Below, in pieces: positions 1 to 11,873 of a stretch of DNA of 64,000 nt. Numbering within the stretch: the stretch's first letter is position 1; every line of letters starts with the position of its first letter. The notes beneath the pieces were generated by a model. It searched no databases and was not told the DNA's origin. It worked only from the letters and a program-made list of their open reading frames with translations. Source of the stretch: Dinochytrium kinnereticum (Eukaryota; Chytridiomycota; Chytridiomycetes; Chytridiales; Chytridiaceae); NCBI GenBank assembly GCA_027604005.1, contig JADGJT010000044.1, positions 1 through 64,000 of the forward strand. Reading direction: 5' to 3'. A program made the position numbers and the translations under genes.

Positions 1-198
1 AGGCGCTTTGACTATTACTGCAGCGCGTTTTTCGGAGAACAATACCTCAACCCCGTGGGCGCCAGTCCATCCTTAAAAAACATGTCCAAGATGTCCATGA
101 CACCTCGCACAAAGGACCTCAACCCGGTACCCAAAGCTAAAATCCGCGATCTCAATCACAGATTCAGCCATAACAGAGGGTTTAGATGAGAAGATCGG
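1..198 (-). pseudogene. Decayed tandem copy of the msrB last exon
   Basis: Read on the minus strand, this stretch encodes the zinc/active-site end of a methionine-R-sulfoxide reductase ([12 protein letters not shown]). It is a near copy of the last exon of the intact gene at 389-903. A run of six A replaces five at 75-80, which shifts the frame and puts a TAA directly after GHVF. It also lacks the true C-terminal codons: positions 38-43 (aacaat) run straight into the sequence that in the intact copy begins at 430. The similarity stops near 170, and no start or upstream exon is present. It is therefore a partial duplicate that cannot make an enzyme. It may extend left of the window. Confidence 0.8.
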
Positions 199-388
199 AT
201 GAGGCGCTTTCACTATTACTGCGACGCGTTTTTTGGAGAACAATGACAACAAAACAACAGAGAGCAAGATGCACGCGACTCCTCATCACACAATCTACAC
301 CGATAACCCCCCCAAAAAAAAACAACGACAACAAAAAAAAAAAGAAACAGAAAAAAAGAAAAGAAACCACATAAAAGAAGCACACGGA

Positions 389-903
389 TCATTGCTTTTT
401 AAAATCCATCGCCGCAGAATTCAAACAATACCTCAACCCCGTGGGCGCAGGTCCATCCTTAAAAACATGTCCAAGATGTCCATGACACCTCGCACAGAGG
501 ACCTCCACCCGATACCCAAAGCTATAATCCGCCTTCTCAATCACCGATTCAGCCGTGACTGGTCGAAAGAAACTCGGCCATCCCGTCCCAGATTCGAATT
601 TTGTTCTCGAGCTTCAGAAACCATGAGGAAGATAAAACAAAGAGGGAGGTTAAGGTTAAAAGAAAAGGGGAGCGGGGGAGGGGGGGGTTGGGGGTTGTAA
701 GGAAGGTAACCAACGAACCTAAACAATTCATTCTCACACCCCCGACAAACATAAACCCCTTTCTCTTTATGATTCCAAAACTTGCCGGTGAAGGCAGGCT
801 CGGTGCCAGCTTTTCGGAGGACGTTGAACTCGTTTTTTGAGAGGATCTTCGACGGGTGAGAAGATTGCTTTACAGAAGAAGGGTGATGCATGCCTCTCTC
901 CAT
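389..903 (-). CDS. msrB: Peptide-methionine (R)-S-oxide reductase, MsrB type
   Basis: MsrB reduces the R-sulfoxide of oxidised methionine in proteins, using thioredoxin. Two exons, 720-903 (ending at 719) and 389-611, join in phase to give about 135 residues, the normal length of a single-domain MsrB. Landmarks run in order: [20 protein letters not shown], a [11 protein letters not shown]ys pair, [13 protein letters not shown], the [12 protein letters not shown]ys pair plus His motif, and [16 protein letters not shown] with the catalytic Cys. The two CxxC pairs predict a structural zinc. The start at 903 is the first Met of the open frame; a short upstream exon, for example one encoding an organelle targeting peptide, cannot be excluded. 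No obvious signal peptide is visible. The broken copy of its last exon lies just downstream at 1-198. Confidence 0.9.
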
Positions 904-1306
904 TCTTGATCCGTCTTTACGATTTCAGCAGGACCGAGGTCAGCTTTGGAGGAGGTGTGGCCCATGAGGTTTGAAGGTGAGGTTGTGGCTGTTTTTCCGC
1001 AAGAATTGTGGTTTGAGTGAGGTTTGTCAGCGATGCAGTTGCTTCAACCTCATTCAACACCGATCTGTCCTACTTATTCCATTCATGATGGGGGACAAAA
1101 AACAAAAACAAAAGCGAAGGCAATCATGGATATCATTTCCCTCCCCCAATTCCTTCTCAACGTGTCAATTTAGATTCGACACTCTTATCACAATCCTGCT
1201 AGTATGAGATACGATCTATTCAAAATTCAAAAAAACCAAAACCGAATAAACAAAGAAGAGGCGGCAAAGCCTTCTAGGAAGAACGCAAGTCTATCGAGTC
1301 TTTATC
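904..1306. other. Intergenic: msrB upstream region and 3' end of the membrane-protein gene
   Basis: No reading frame here resembles a known protein. The stretch must hold the msrB promoter (msrB is read leftwards from 903) and the 3' UTR of the gene ending at 1307. It contains A-rich runs near 1095-1110 and 1225-1260, but I see no clear element. Confidence 0.5.
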
Positions 1307-2542
1307 TCACAGAGTCACATAAAACTCGGACAAGACAAGACTGGCAGCAAGAACGCAAATCGACGCCGCGAGAAGGAAACCGGACGCCATTTTTGTTCCC
1401 TACAGCGCAAACAAAAAAAACAAACAAAAAAACAAGTAAAACACAAGTAGGTTAAATCCAGAATGCCTTGAAGAGGTGGGCAGGGGGAAGATTGGAGCAG
1501 GTCACTGCCAGGGACAGGGGAAAAGACAATCCAAAAGACTTACCCTGAAAGAAACTCTAGCAATGTAAAGACATGAAGCGTGAACCAGCCCTGCAAGACC
1601 AGCTCCAACTGGGTCGCCGCCGTTGATCATGAGAAGGCAGTTTCCAAGCGTAAAAAGGGCTTCACTCAAATGCTCCATGAACGAAAATGGAGGGTTGATG
1701 GACATGGGGTCCGGCATGTTGATCTCCTTCATCCTACGTTTAGCGTCCAAAGATTGAGGGTCATGACGGTCTGCCAGGGCCACCTAAGCGTCGAAAGGAC
1801 AAAAGAAAAACCAAACAACGGCAACGAAATTGAAATGAATGAGACCGCTGAAAACCGAGAACCACCGCAACGTTCCGCAGCGTTTTTGAAAAGAGAAACC
1901 AGGAAACCAACCGTTGCAAACATGCTGAAGAATCCAGCAAAAGCCTCCAAGACACCCCATCCCATCGCCAAACTGAATGCACGACCGATGGTGGCACCGC
2001 CAGGGTAGATGTAGAGTGCGACGTATCTCACAACAGCGTCCATCAAACCTGTTCCAACGGCCATGACGGTGTGGTAATCGAAGCCCGGGTTCTTGGTTGC
2101 AAAGGTTTGAAACGGAAGACGGAGGCTGAGAGACAAGTACCAAGCTACAACACCCCATAGCATCCTTTCAGATCATGATGATCGAGTTGTCGAGGGATAA
2201 GAAGGAAAGGGGGAGTGAGTAAGCAGTCATGGACACAACCCGTCATAACGCCTAAGGTGCACCCAGAACTCACATGGTAACGTAAAGAGATTCCATCCGA
2301 CCACCACTCATCAGTAAACCAATAGGAACAATGATCACGGCTGAGTAAAACGGAGAGATGCGATACATATCCGCTCTGATCTTTGCGACCTTGTTTGGAT
2401 CAGGCTTGGAGGAATCGTACTTTCTATCCTTCTTTGTCAACTTTGTGCCGGCTTGCTGCTGGATGGAAGCAGCGTGGTTGGGATCGTTAGCGGCCATACG
2501 GGCCATCGCGTCCTTTGCTTTGGATGTGCGCCCTCGTGCCAT
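1307..2542 (-). CDS. Multipass membrane protein, family not identified
   Basis: Four exons (2274-2542, 1872-2164, 1544-1770, 1307-1399) join in frame to give 293 residues, with good gtgagt and gtaagt donors at 2273 and 1543. The first 65 residues are polar and basic (KAKDAMARMAANDPNHAAS), so the N-terminus is probably cytosolic. About six hydrophobic segments follow, including FYSAVIIVPIGLLMSGG, a stretch around MGWGVLEAFAGFFSMFATVG, and a final one around SGFLLAASICVLAASLVL. A charged loop (DPQSLDAKRRMKEINMPDPM) separates the two halves. The GWGVLEA helix slightly recalls TMEM147-type ER proteins, but that resemblance is too weak to name the gene. There is no catalytic motif. It is most likely an ER or other endomembrane protein. 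Confidence 0.7.
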
Positions 2543-2826
2543 CGGTGACGGTCTTCACTGATTTGGGTGATGAACACACAGTTGAATGAGGTTTTAGTGC
2601 TTGTGCAACAGACGGAGGTAAGGGGAAAGACATTCAGGTTTTTATAAAGAAAGACGCGATATTTGTTCCTCACAAAACGATGGATGGGATGCGTTCACAC
2701 CTCGACAAAACACTCCTCCTTCCGGAAGCGAACAAAACAAAAAACAAAAAAAACATGGAAATAGTAAAAAAACCGTCATAACACACATCAACCGGGAAAA
2801 AAGAAGAACAAAAACAAGATAACCAC

Positions 2827-5800
2827 TCAAAACAACGTTCTCCGAACCCAATCAAACAACTTCAAAGCCTGCCTATCCTTCGGCTTCCCCGCAGTCTCCC
2901 CATCCTTCCTTGCCCTCCTCTTCCCCGTGCTATTCCTCGTAGAATCTCCACTCGTGGCAACCCCCGTTCCTCCCCACAAACCATCCCGATTATCTCTCAC
3001 CCCAATCCCACCGCTAGACAGTCCACCAAACCCACCGAGCCCATACGCGGAGGTCGGACCGGCGTATCCACCTGCTTGGGGATTCGGGGTTGCAACGTGG
3101 CCACTCCCTACGAGATTCGCGTCAGCCCCTGTAGAGATCGAGCGTGGGTAGAGGATTGGGGAGTTGACCATCTCGATGGAGTCAAAGTGGAGTTGATTGG
3201 AGGCTGGTAGGGAGCCTACTGGGAGGGGTTTGGGGCTTGCTTGGAGGGAGGAGACCAGGAAAGCGTACTCGAACGCGAGATCCTGCGATCAGAAAAGGAG
3301 GGGTTTAACATGCTACATCTCTTCGATGTGAACTCAAAAAGTGAAAACTGACCTCGAGGTATGAGTATTGCCCGGAACTTCCGCCGTGTCCGGCTTCATC
3401 GACCTTTAGAAGCAACATCCTAGCCTCCTTCTCAGATTCAATGTTATAACTTCCGTCGGCCTTCATCTTGTCCTGCTCAATCTTTTTCTTATGTCTCATT
3501 TTCGCGACTAATTTGAGTGGCTCGAAAAATGCGACCCGAGGGTCATTCATTCCCCCAACCACCAGAAGGTGTGGGCTTTCATGCACGTTAGAAGATTACT
3601 TTTTTGTTTAGTTTACGGCAACGTACTATTCCTCGTTCGCCAACAACTCTCCTCGTATATTGGTGTAAGGGCAGTAAGTTTTCATGACCTGATAGATCTC
3701 GATGTCATTAGGGTTTCCCCACTCCTCACTGAAAAATAAACATCAGTTGATAGATCGTCCTCTTTCCGAAAAACACTTACTATTCAAACGCAGTCCATGG
3801 GATACTCGAATCAAACATGGTGTTGATTACCTTTGAGGTAGAATTAACATGATTAAGCTTGAAAAATATTAGTTACTTACATCTACAAACGGAACCTCCG
3901 TCAAAGCTGCTCTGAACAAATCAGGTCTCATGTTGATGACGGCTCCGATTAAAAGTCCTCCTGCAGATCGACCGTAGATTCCTAAACGGCTTGGAGTTGT
4001 ATACCCTACCCTTTTTAGCATACGTGGTTCAAATGAACGGCGGCAAAGCTTACCCTCTTTACATAGGTATTCTGCGGCCGAAATAAAATCAAGGAACGTG
4101 TTGGGCTTTTTGTGAAGCTTTCCTTCCTCGTACCTATTCAATGTTTTAGAGAGAACCACAAATGTCCTTTAAACGGTAAAAAATATTCACCAAGCATTGC
4201 CCATATCTGCTCCACCTCGAACATGAGCGACGGCGTAAATAAAGCCTCGGTCTAATAACGAGATTCTAGATGCCGAGAACATGGGGTTCGCGCAAGCCCC
4301 ATAGGCGCCGTATGCATGGAGAAGAAGTGGGTTAGGCTGAGGAGAGGGGAAGTTGACACCCAGTAGGTCTCTTCGGTAAACCTTTGTGAGATTAGAAACC
4401 TGCTGCTTTTGATGGTATTCAAGGTAGGTCGCTCTTACAATTGATATAGGGACGGCGGTCCCATCCACTCCAGTCGCAAAAAGTCGCTTTGAGACATATA
4501 GAGATGGATCGTATGGGATGAGTCCTCCAACCTTTTCTTCATGAACAACCTAAAGTTTCACGTCAATCACGGTATCTAAAGAAGTTTGGAGGAGGGTTAA
4601 GTTGTCTTACACTCATTGTCCTTGTCACCATATTGTAATCCACCACCTGCTTAGGCTGTGTAAACGACGTGTAAGTGAACCTCAAAGTCTCCGTATCAAA
4701 CTGCACGCTTTGCGTCATATCCGCAACCTCCTCATTAACAGACCCTGGCAGCAACGAATAAACCGTCTCCGAAAACGACACATAATGATAAGTCGAAAAC
4801 CCAGGGGCTGTAAGATCGACGATGCGAACATTCTGAAGACAATTGGACCTTTCGAAAACGATCAGGTGGTTTTTACGCATCTGAAAGTCTTCGATCAAGA
4901 CAAAATCGCGGTGCTCGATAACGGTTTCACGAAGGTCGAGAAGGAAATCTAGGCTTTGAGGGGTGGGATGAAGGGAGGTTGGAATCGGGATACGGAAGAG
5001 GCAGTTATTCTTCGAATCTTCGTTCGTGAGAATGTAGAATTTATCCTCGTGAGCTTCACACTGCCAGTTGACAAGTTAGTCTCAATCACACTCTTTCCAA
5101 AATTTCAGAAACATACTTTGTACTGAATATGCTCTCGTCTGGGAAATAGCACGGCTGGCTCGTCGCATGGGGACCCGGCCGCTATATATCTGGTTTCCGA
5201 GGTTATCTGAGCAGCCGAGTTTAGGATGATCCATTTGCCGTTGGCACTTGTGGTGAGCGTCAAGAAAAACATCTCATCCTCCTCATGGTAAAGAACTACA
5301 TCTTCCGATATGTCGGTGCCGAGTTTATGTCGTTTGAATTGATATGCTCGCTCGCAGTCATCCAAGAGGGTATAAAAAATCTAAGCGGGTAAGCAATATT
5401 TCCCGCCATTATTTCCTTACATATTGACCATCTGTTGAGAATTCTAAATCCTCATAAACTTTTATGAGAAAGAGGAAGAAAACAAAATTAGATGGCTTCC
5501 GTCACTGCAGCCAAAACACCAACCTCCTTCAATGCGGTCAGGGAATACCTCTTTTGTGTCAATATTCATAAAATAGGTCGTGTTTCTCTCATTTCCAACA
5601 GAGTCAATGCCATACGCAATGAATCTGCAGTCAGGGGAATGCTTCAAGAAACCCATTTTGAAAAAGGTTGAGTCTGCAAAAAGTTCTGACCGAGACAATT
5701 CATTTTCATCTAGATAGGCATCCTCCCTTCCAGAAGAATCAACCCTGCAGTGAATTCGATATTCTTCCTGGGGCACCTTCTTCGAGTAATAGGTGAACCC

Positions 5801-6492
5801 ATCTGGAAGAGCAACCTTAGCGGTTTCCTCGTTCTCATCCAGCCGAGACACAAACTCCTTATAAAGAACCTTTTGGAGGGGCCGCGTGTGTGCGAGCATT
5901 TCTTGAGAATAAGTGTTCTCTGCAGTAATGTATGCCAACACGTCCGGATTTTCGCGATCCGTAAGCCATCCAAAGTCGTCCACCCTGACAAGGTCAGAAA
6001 GCAACCAAAAGAGTTGAGAACAATTCAATCAAGTGGGACTCCTCACCATTCCTCTCTGTGCACATTGACCGTCGTCACCGGCTTCACATCTGCTAGAGGA
6101 GGCACTGGAATTGATCTACCAGCATCGCGTTTCCCGTCCCAGGCTTTCCCATAGAGCTCCTGCAGCATGGCCCTCATCTTCCCCCAAACAATCCCACAAG
6201 ACTCCTGATCCGAGATGCAGAAGGCTTCAATGATATGCATGATTTCCGGAAGGTAAGAGACGAGCGATGAGGGATCACTGGATAGAATCTTGTCCAGGCT
6301 CTTGAAGCCTGCATCGTTCTGAATGTTGAAAGGGTGAGTTGATGTGATAATGGATGTGGAGTTTGACGGTGAGAGAGTCCTATGGGGAGGCGAATGGATG
6401 TTTCTAAGTGATGCAGTGGATGTCGTTCGTGAGAGCGCCCGTCCGCGGGGCAGCGAACCTGGAGCCACCACTGGGGAGGATGAAAAGGACAT
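2827..6492 (-). CDS. Oligopeptidase B-like prolyl oligopeptidase (S9A) with long C-terminal tail
   Basis: S9A enzymes are cytosolic serine peptidases that cut short peptides; oligopeptidase B prefers Lys/Arg. The N-terminal exon (6043-6492) has about 75 Ser-rich residues, then a helical stretch. The next exon has DDFGWLTDRENPDV, typical of the family's start. The beta-propeller follows through 5105-5998 and 4563-4960. The alpha/beta-hydrolase part shows VRGGADMGNAW, EYLCKEGK, the nucleophile elbow YGRSAGG (near 3970), the Asp loop GGMNDPRVAFFEPLK (near 3545) and the His loop DEAGHGGSSGQY (near 3385), so the catalytic triad is complete. After the normal domain end (LAFEYAFLVSS) a further ~120 Gly/Ser/Pro-rich residues run to 2827, ending in a basic stretch and WVRRTLF. 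I prefer the Met at 6492, because the upstream in-frame Met at 6600 lies inside the serC coding region. At least eight introns. Confidence 0.88.
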
Positions 6493-6568
6493 GTTTTTCC
6501 AACTCAGAATGCGCGACACAAACGAACGTCGACAACTACACTCAGAATCTGCGACACAAAGAACGTCT

Positions 6569-7720
6569 TCAATTGTTGTGATTATTATGCTTTTCAGCAA
6601 ACTCCTTCATGAACGCGACCAGCTTCAGCGAGGCCTCCACAGGCAGCGCGTTGTAAAGAGACGCTCGAATACCACCGGTGGAGCGATGGCCTGCAAGCTG
6701 GACCATGCCTAAAGCCTCAGCCAGTTTCAGGAACTCTGTCTCAAGCTCCTTTGAGGGTTTCCCATCCACCATTATCCTGAAAGGAATGTTCATTCCAGAC
6801 CGCAGAGCAGGGTTTGAAACATGCCCCTTGTAGAACCCATTGGAACAGTCAATGGCCTCGTAAACAAGGCTGCTCTTCTTGTCATTGACCTTGGCCATCT
6901 CCTCAAGGCCACCAATATCATTAACTAACCATTTGAACACAAGCCCAGTCACGTAGATGGCCCAGGTGGGGGGAGTGTTGTAGAGAGAGTTATTTTTGCT
7001 GCAAGTCTTGTAATCAAACATGACAGGGCACTTGAGGTCGGGGCAATATCGCGTTCCGATTAGGTCATCACGAATGATGACTACTGTGACTCCAGCCGGT
7101 CCCATGTTCTTCTGAGCTCCGGCAAAGATGAGGCCATATTGCGACACATCCGTTGGTCTCGAAAGGATACACGAGCTCATGTCGCAAACAACGGGGACGG
7201 ACTTCTTAACCTTGTCGGCAAATGGGACACCAGGGAACTGAACCCCATGCACAGTCTCATTCTCGCAGTAGTAAACGTAAGCAGGATCCTCGGAGAGATT
7301 CCATTCATTCAACGCCGTGATATTGCCATCGTGGTTTGAGGGACGAGTGTCAGCGACAATATTGACATTAGCCCCCAAGAGCCTAGCTTCCTCCGCCGCC
7401 TTCTCCGACCAAACTCCCGTCACAAGGTAATCAACAGACTTCTTGATATCCGTGCCGAGAAGATTATAGACAACGGCGGAAAATTGGGAGGTTGCGCCGC
7501 CTTGCATGAAGAGGATCTTGTAGTTTGGAGGTATCTTCATGAGGGTTGTGAGGTCCTCTTTAGCCTTGTTGATGCACTGCTCGAACTCCTTGGAACGGTG
7601 CGAAAGCTCCATCAGCGAGCATTGAGTTCCCGCGTAGTTGAGGAGATCCCTCTGCGCCTCTTCAAGCACGGCCTTGGGCAGCACGCCGGGTCCTGCAGAG
7701 AAGTTCCACACATGAACCAT
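6569..7720 (-). CDS. SER1: Phosphoserine aminotransferase
   Basis: This PLP enzyme converts 3-phosphohydroxypyruvate and glutamate to O-phosphoserine and 2-oxoglutarate, the second step of serine synthesis, in the cytosol. It is a single uninterrupted exon of 383 residues, close to the usual 360-400. The start matches the family (VWNFSAGPGVLPKAVLEEA). Other family signatures are SLMELSHRSKEF, LFMQGGATSQF, CDMSSCILSRP and FAGAQKNMGPAG, in which Lys204 is the expected PLP Schiff-base lysine. The C-terminus has the conserved GHRSTGGIRASLYNA. It lies 77 bp upstream of the oligopeptidase gene on the same strand. It is one of the few intronless genes here. Confidence 0.97.
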   Translation of the reverse strand: MVHVWNFSAGPGVLPKAVLEEAQRDLLNYAGTQCSLMELSHRSKEFEQCINKAKEDLTTLMKIPPNYKILFMQGGATSQFSAVVYNLLGTDIKKSVDYLVTGVWSEKAAEEARLLGANVNIVADTRPSNHDGNITALNEWNLSEDPAYVYYCENETVHGVQFPGVPFADKVKKSVPVVCDMSSCILSRPTDVSQYGLIFAGAQKNMGPAGVTVVIIRDDLIGTRYCPDLKCPVMFDYKTCSKNNSLYNTPPTWAIYVTGLVFKWLVNDIGGLEEMAKVNDKKSSLVYEAIDCSNGFYKGHVSNPALRSGMNIPFRIMVDGKPSKELETEFLKLAEALGMVQLAGHRSTGGIRASLYNALPVEASLKLVAFMKEFAEKHNNHNN

Positions 7721-8000
7721 GATGTTGGTGTTGGTGGTGATTCAAGCTGATTTCAATCGTTTACTTTTAATATTTTTTTTCTTCCATCTCTGATAAAACG
7801 ATGCAGAGATGATTCAGTGGATTCAATCAAAGCTTTGCTATTATTAATAATACTTAAATACAATAGATGAACGAGCACTTTTGTGATGTTTCCAAGCGCA
7901 TATGCGTTCGCAAGAAGTGAATAAGTGGGTGCATTGAGACTGCGCAGAACAGCGTCCAAGGAAGTGTTGCGAGCGGTGATAGGGGTTCGAGAGATATCCT

Positions 8001-8445
8001 TCACTTCTTGCCGGTCTTTTTTTTTGCTGCCGCAGGGGCAGGCTTCTTTGCTGCTGCAGCTGCAGCCGCAGCCTTCTTGGTCTCCTTGATGGCCTTATCT
8101 GCCACATCCCTCATAATGGTAAGCTTTCCAGTGGCTCCAGCTTTGGCAGCCATCTGCCTCTCCGTCGCAACGATCGTGGACGCCGTCAGTTTCTGCGGAA
8201 TCAAGCAACGCCTTGTTACAAGACTGAAAGGTGGGTTTCACGGCAATGCAAACCTTCTTCATCTGCAACTGCCTGACGAGCTGTGCTTTTTTGGGAGCAA
8301 TCTTTGTTCCTGCAAACGGAGAAAGGCTTGAGCATCAACTTCGATCCAGCCAAATATCCTGCTTACCACCACGCTTGGGTCCAGGGCTCGCCTTCTTCTT
8401 GACTCCAGCACCTCCAGCCTTTGGTTTCAACTGTCCTTGAACCAT
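8001..8445 (-). CDS. Small basic UPF0390 (DUF2462) family protein
   Basis: Three exons (8367-8445, 8254-8309, 8001-8192) join in frame to 108 residues. The start MVQGQLKPK is the family's hallmark, followed by a Lys/Pro/Gly-rich stretch, KIAPKKAQLVRQLQMKK and a central helix, STIVATERQMAAKAGATGKL. The C-terminus is an Ala/Lys-rich tail (KKPAPAAAKKKTGKK). Members such as human C19orf53 are small, basic and uncharacterised, probably nuclear or nucleolar; no activity should be inferred. The start codon is 51 bp from that of Pelota on the opposite strand, so the two genes must share a promoter region. Confidence 0.75.
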
Positions 8446-8496
8446 CCCTGATACTTCCAAAGTGAAAAAAATATCTTTGTCAAATTGGTGGTAAGA

Positions 8497-9911
8497 ATGA
8501 AGTTGGTGAATAAGGACATATCTAAAGACGGCTCGGGGACCATCCGTCTGGTCCCTGAGGAGCAGGAGGATATGTGGCACTCCTATCTGCTTATTGTGCC
8601 GGGTGATGCGTTAAAGAGCACAACCATCAGGTTGGTCTCCGTAGTTGAACACCAGCTCCGTTGTCGTCTTGCCTAAACACCTCACCTCCCTCAGACGGGT
8701 GGTCTCAGAGTCAGCCACAGGCTCAACGGACAAGAGCACGGTCCGCATCAATCTCACAATTCAGGTTGAAACAGTGGAGTACGACAAGCAGGCATGCATG
8801 CTGCGAGTGAATGGCCGTAACATTGAGGAGAACAAGTTTGTGAAGATGGGAGGATACCACACGATCGACCTGGAGCTTAATAGACCATATTCTCTTTCAA
8901 AGATGGAATGGGATATTATCTCGCTAGAGAGAATTACAACGGCGTGTGACGTCGCGACTCGAGCAGATGTTGCGGCGGTTGTATTTGAGGAGGGACTAGC
9001 GAATTTCTGCCTCTTGACACAGAATATGACCATCGTTCGGCAGCGTCTTGAAATGAACGTCCCAAGAAAACGGAAAGGGTCCAGCAATCACGAGAAGGCA
9101 ACCCAGCGGTTCTTCGATCAAATATATCAGGGCATCTTGAAGCATTTTGCCTTGGATATTGTCAAAGTCATCATCTTAGCGAGTCCCGGATTCATAAAGG
9201 TCTGTCATTTTTGGATAGACTTCTGGCGATCTGATACTTTCGTTTAACCAGGATCAGCTTCTTGAGTATATCAAAACTACCGCTATCCGCACTGACAACA
9301 AACCCATAATCCAATTCCTCCCCAAGTTTTTGTTGGTTCACTGCTCTTCCGGACAAAAGCATGCCCTTGGTGAAGCATTATCGGATCCTGGGGTTCAAAG
9401 CCGGCTCTCAGATACCAAGTTCGCGAGGGAGGTCAAAATGATGGAGGCATTCTACATCACCCTGGCAAACGACCCCACCAAGGCATTTTATGGGATGCGA
9501 CACGTAGAAATCGCAGCTAATAAGGGGGCTGTAGAAACTCTTATGATTACGGATGAGCTTTTCAGGTACGTTTATTTCATTTATTGACACGTGCCGCCTA
9601 GTCATTAACACAAACACGTTTTCGCCGATAGATCTGCGGATGTTCCCACAAGAAAGAGATATATTGCACTTGTAGAGGTTGTTAGGTCGTTCGGAGGCGC
9701 GGTATATATCTTCTCATCTCTACACACTTCTGGCGAGCAGCTTACGCAGCTGACAGGCGTCGCGTGCATGTGCAGCTTCCCTCTTCCCGAGTAAGTACCC
9801 GCGGATTAAGCCTTCTTGAAATTTCTGACCATTTCTAGGCTGGACGATGAGGTTGAGGAGGAGGAGGAAGCGACGCGAACGAGCGATGGCGAGAGCATGA
9901 CAGACATCTGA
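8497..9911 (+). CDS. DOM34: Pelota/Dom34, ribosome rescue factor
   Basis: Dom34/Pelota pairs with the GTPase Hbs1 to split stalled ribosomes in no-go and non-stop decay. The first exon gives MKLVNKDISKDGSGTIRLVP and EDMWHSYLL, the Sm-like N-domain. Exon 2 (from about 8695) continues with ESATGSTDKSTVRINLTI, FVKMGGYHTIDLELNRP, ADVAAVVFEEGLANFCL and VPRKRKGS, the eRF1-like central domain. As in all Pelota proteins there is no GGQ motif, so it does not hydrolyse peptidyl-tRNA. The C-terminal domain (FYGMRHVEIAANKGAVETL, RYIALVEVVRSFGG) resembles the L7Ae-like eRF1 domain 3. The protein ends in an acidic tail (LDDEVEEEEE). Five or more exons. Head-to-head with the UPF0390 gene. Confidence 0.96.
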
Positions 9912-9976
9912 CAGCCATTAAATAATATTATAATTACAGTAAGTTTGGTGACGCAAAACTGCATCATCCTTCAAGA

Positions 9977-11660
9977 ATGGAGATTGAGACGGCCATCTTG
10001 AGCCCTCCTCTGGAGGCCTTCCCCATCGCCCCTGACGCCGTTGACGGCATAAAGCGACTGCCTCCGGAGACGCTGTGGAGGATATTCCTTTCCACAAACT
10101 CGCCGAAGCAGGTCTTCACCCAGCTGCCAATGGTTTGCAAAAACTTCAACTCCATCATCCAGTCCCGCTCAGTCCCCATTCTCGCAAACATAAACCTCAT
10201 CTCCGAGGATGATGAAGAGGCAACCAGTGCTCTTTTGCAGTCACCTGATCCCGGCCGGCTCTTTAATGGATTCCTACCTGTTCAGTGCCCATCGGTTGCG
10301 CCGCCGATTGCGTCCATGGGAGAGAAGGCGCATTACAATCGTTGGAATGAAGAGGAGACTTGTGTTGTGCATGCTGCCGGTGAAAGGCTGTTGAGGGTCC
10401 ATATGAATGCTATCACTGAAAGGCCTGAATCTTTGGTGGAGTATGTGAGGGAACTCTTGCGCCGAGGCGCCACAGGAACCTCTTCTAAGAGGCCAATTCG
10501 CATCATTTTTGGGACGGTCCAGGTTTGACTTGACTTGGAAAAAAACACGTCGCTTTTATAACATATCGCATTCTTCCGAATAGGTTTCTGGACGCCGAGG
10601 TGGTATCTCTGCTGAGGTTCTCTGCTCCTTCATGAAGGCTCTTCGACCTCTGGTAATAGTCATTTCAATCATGATATCATCTCTTTGTTGTAAAAACCAA
10701 TGGGGCGGGATACTGATATCCATCTCCGCAGAGCATCTCCATATGGTGGTGGGATTCCGAACTCATCAACAACCTTCCCAGCGCCACCGTGTCCCTAAGG
10801 CTGCCCAATATGAGAGCAGATGGCCACATTCAGCCTCGCGATTTATCCCTTCTCGCCAAACTCGCACCGTCTTTGAAAAGGCTAGAACTTTTCCGGCCGA
10901 TGCCTAGGCAGCCTTGGGGGTTAGAGGCTGGTGCTTTCACGTCTCTGTACGCGTTGACGGAATTACGAGAGTTAGTGGTTAGGAGTGGAAGATTGATCGG
11001 GTCCCACGAGGTGCTCACCACGGGTGTTCTCTGTCTGAAGAACTTGACCGTGCTTGAGGTTAGCATGATGGGTATGCGTACTTAGCATGCTAACGTTGAT
11101 CTATTGTTGTGAAGCTTCCTTGGAATTTAGATTCGCGACTTTGCGCTCGACTTATAAATGGGCTCCAATACCTGAAACGCCTTCAATACGTCCACGTTTC
11201 CAGCCCTGATTTTTTCCAAGGACTTCCCTCATACCACCAGAATGCCTATGAAGTCATGAGCAATCGTCCTGGAGCCGTTCGAAGCATCGTTGCGGAAAAT
11301 GCTCTCGTTAACCTCTGCGCACTTGGATTAAACTACATGGAACCCGATTCCGGAGATCTCTCCATCATGGTTGAGGGTCTCATTCGATGCTTACCGTGCT
11401 TAAGAGAACTCACAATCAGGATAAATACCCGGCCGAATGAAGCTACCTACGACTTTTTCTCAATACCAAAAGATTACATTGAGCGGTGCTTACGACGCTT
11501 GGAGAGGAGGACGAATCTGTCAAGCCTCTCAATTGAGATGGGGTTGAGAATGTGGGCTTCTCGGAGAAGTTATGCGGATGAACTCGTCAATGCCTTTTCT
11601 GCCTCTCGCATGAAGGTTCGGATTCACTCTCCAGTTGGAAGGATTGGATATGATGGTTAG
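9977..11660 (+). CDS. F-box protein with leucine-rich C-terminal region
   Basis: Four exons: 9977 to about 10523, 10585-10651, 10732 to about 11070, and 11115-11660. Residues about 24-65 form an F-box: RLPPETLWRIF, then QVFTQLPMVCKNFNSII. F-box proteins bind Skp1 and choose substrates for SCF ubiquitin ligases. After it come irregular Leu-rich stretches of LRR type (LAPSLKRLELF, LTELRELVV, LKNLTVLEVS, LRELTIRI). No catalytic domain is present. The substrate cannot be deduced. It starts 65 bp after the Pelota stop codon on the same strand. The repeat part is divergent, so orthology to a named F-box gene is not claimed. Confidence 0.8.
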
Positions 11661-11873
11661 GAGTAATGGATTACTGGGTGCATTCTCATTCGTTGTGATT
11701 TTTTTCGGCATAGATGGGCTGGGGCCAGTATCTTTGGGCATTTTTTTTTTTTTTTTTGTATTCAGAATCTGCGCTTCGCATCCTTTTGTCATCATATATA
11801 TACATAACCAAAGCAAAGGGAATATCATGCTATCAACATGAGCAACAAAAATATCAGAAAATCCGCAACTTAT

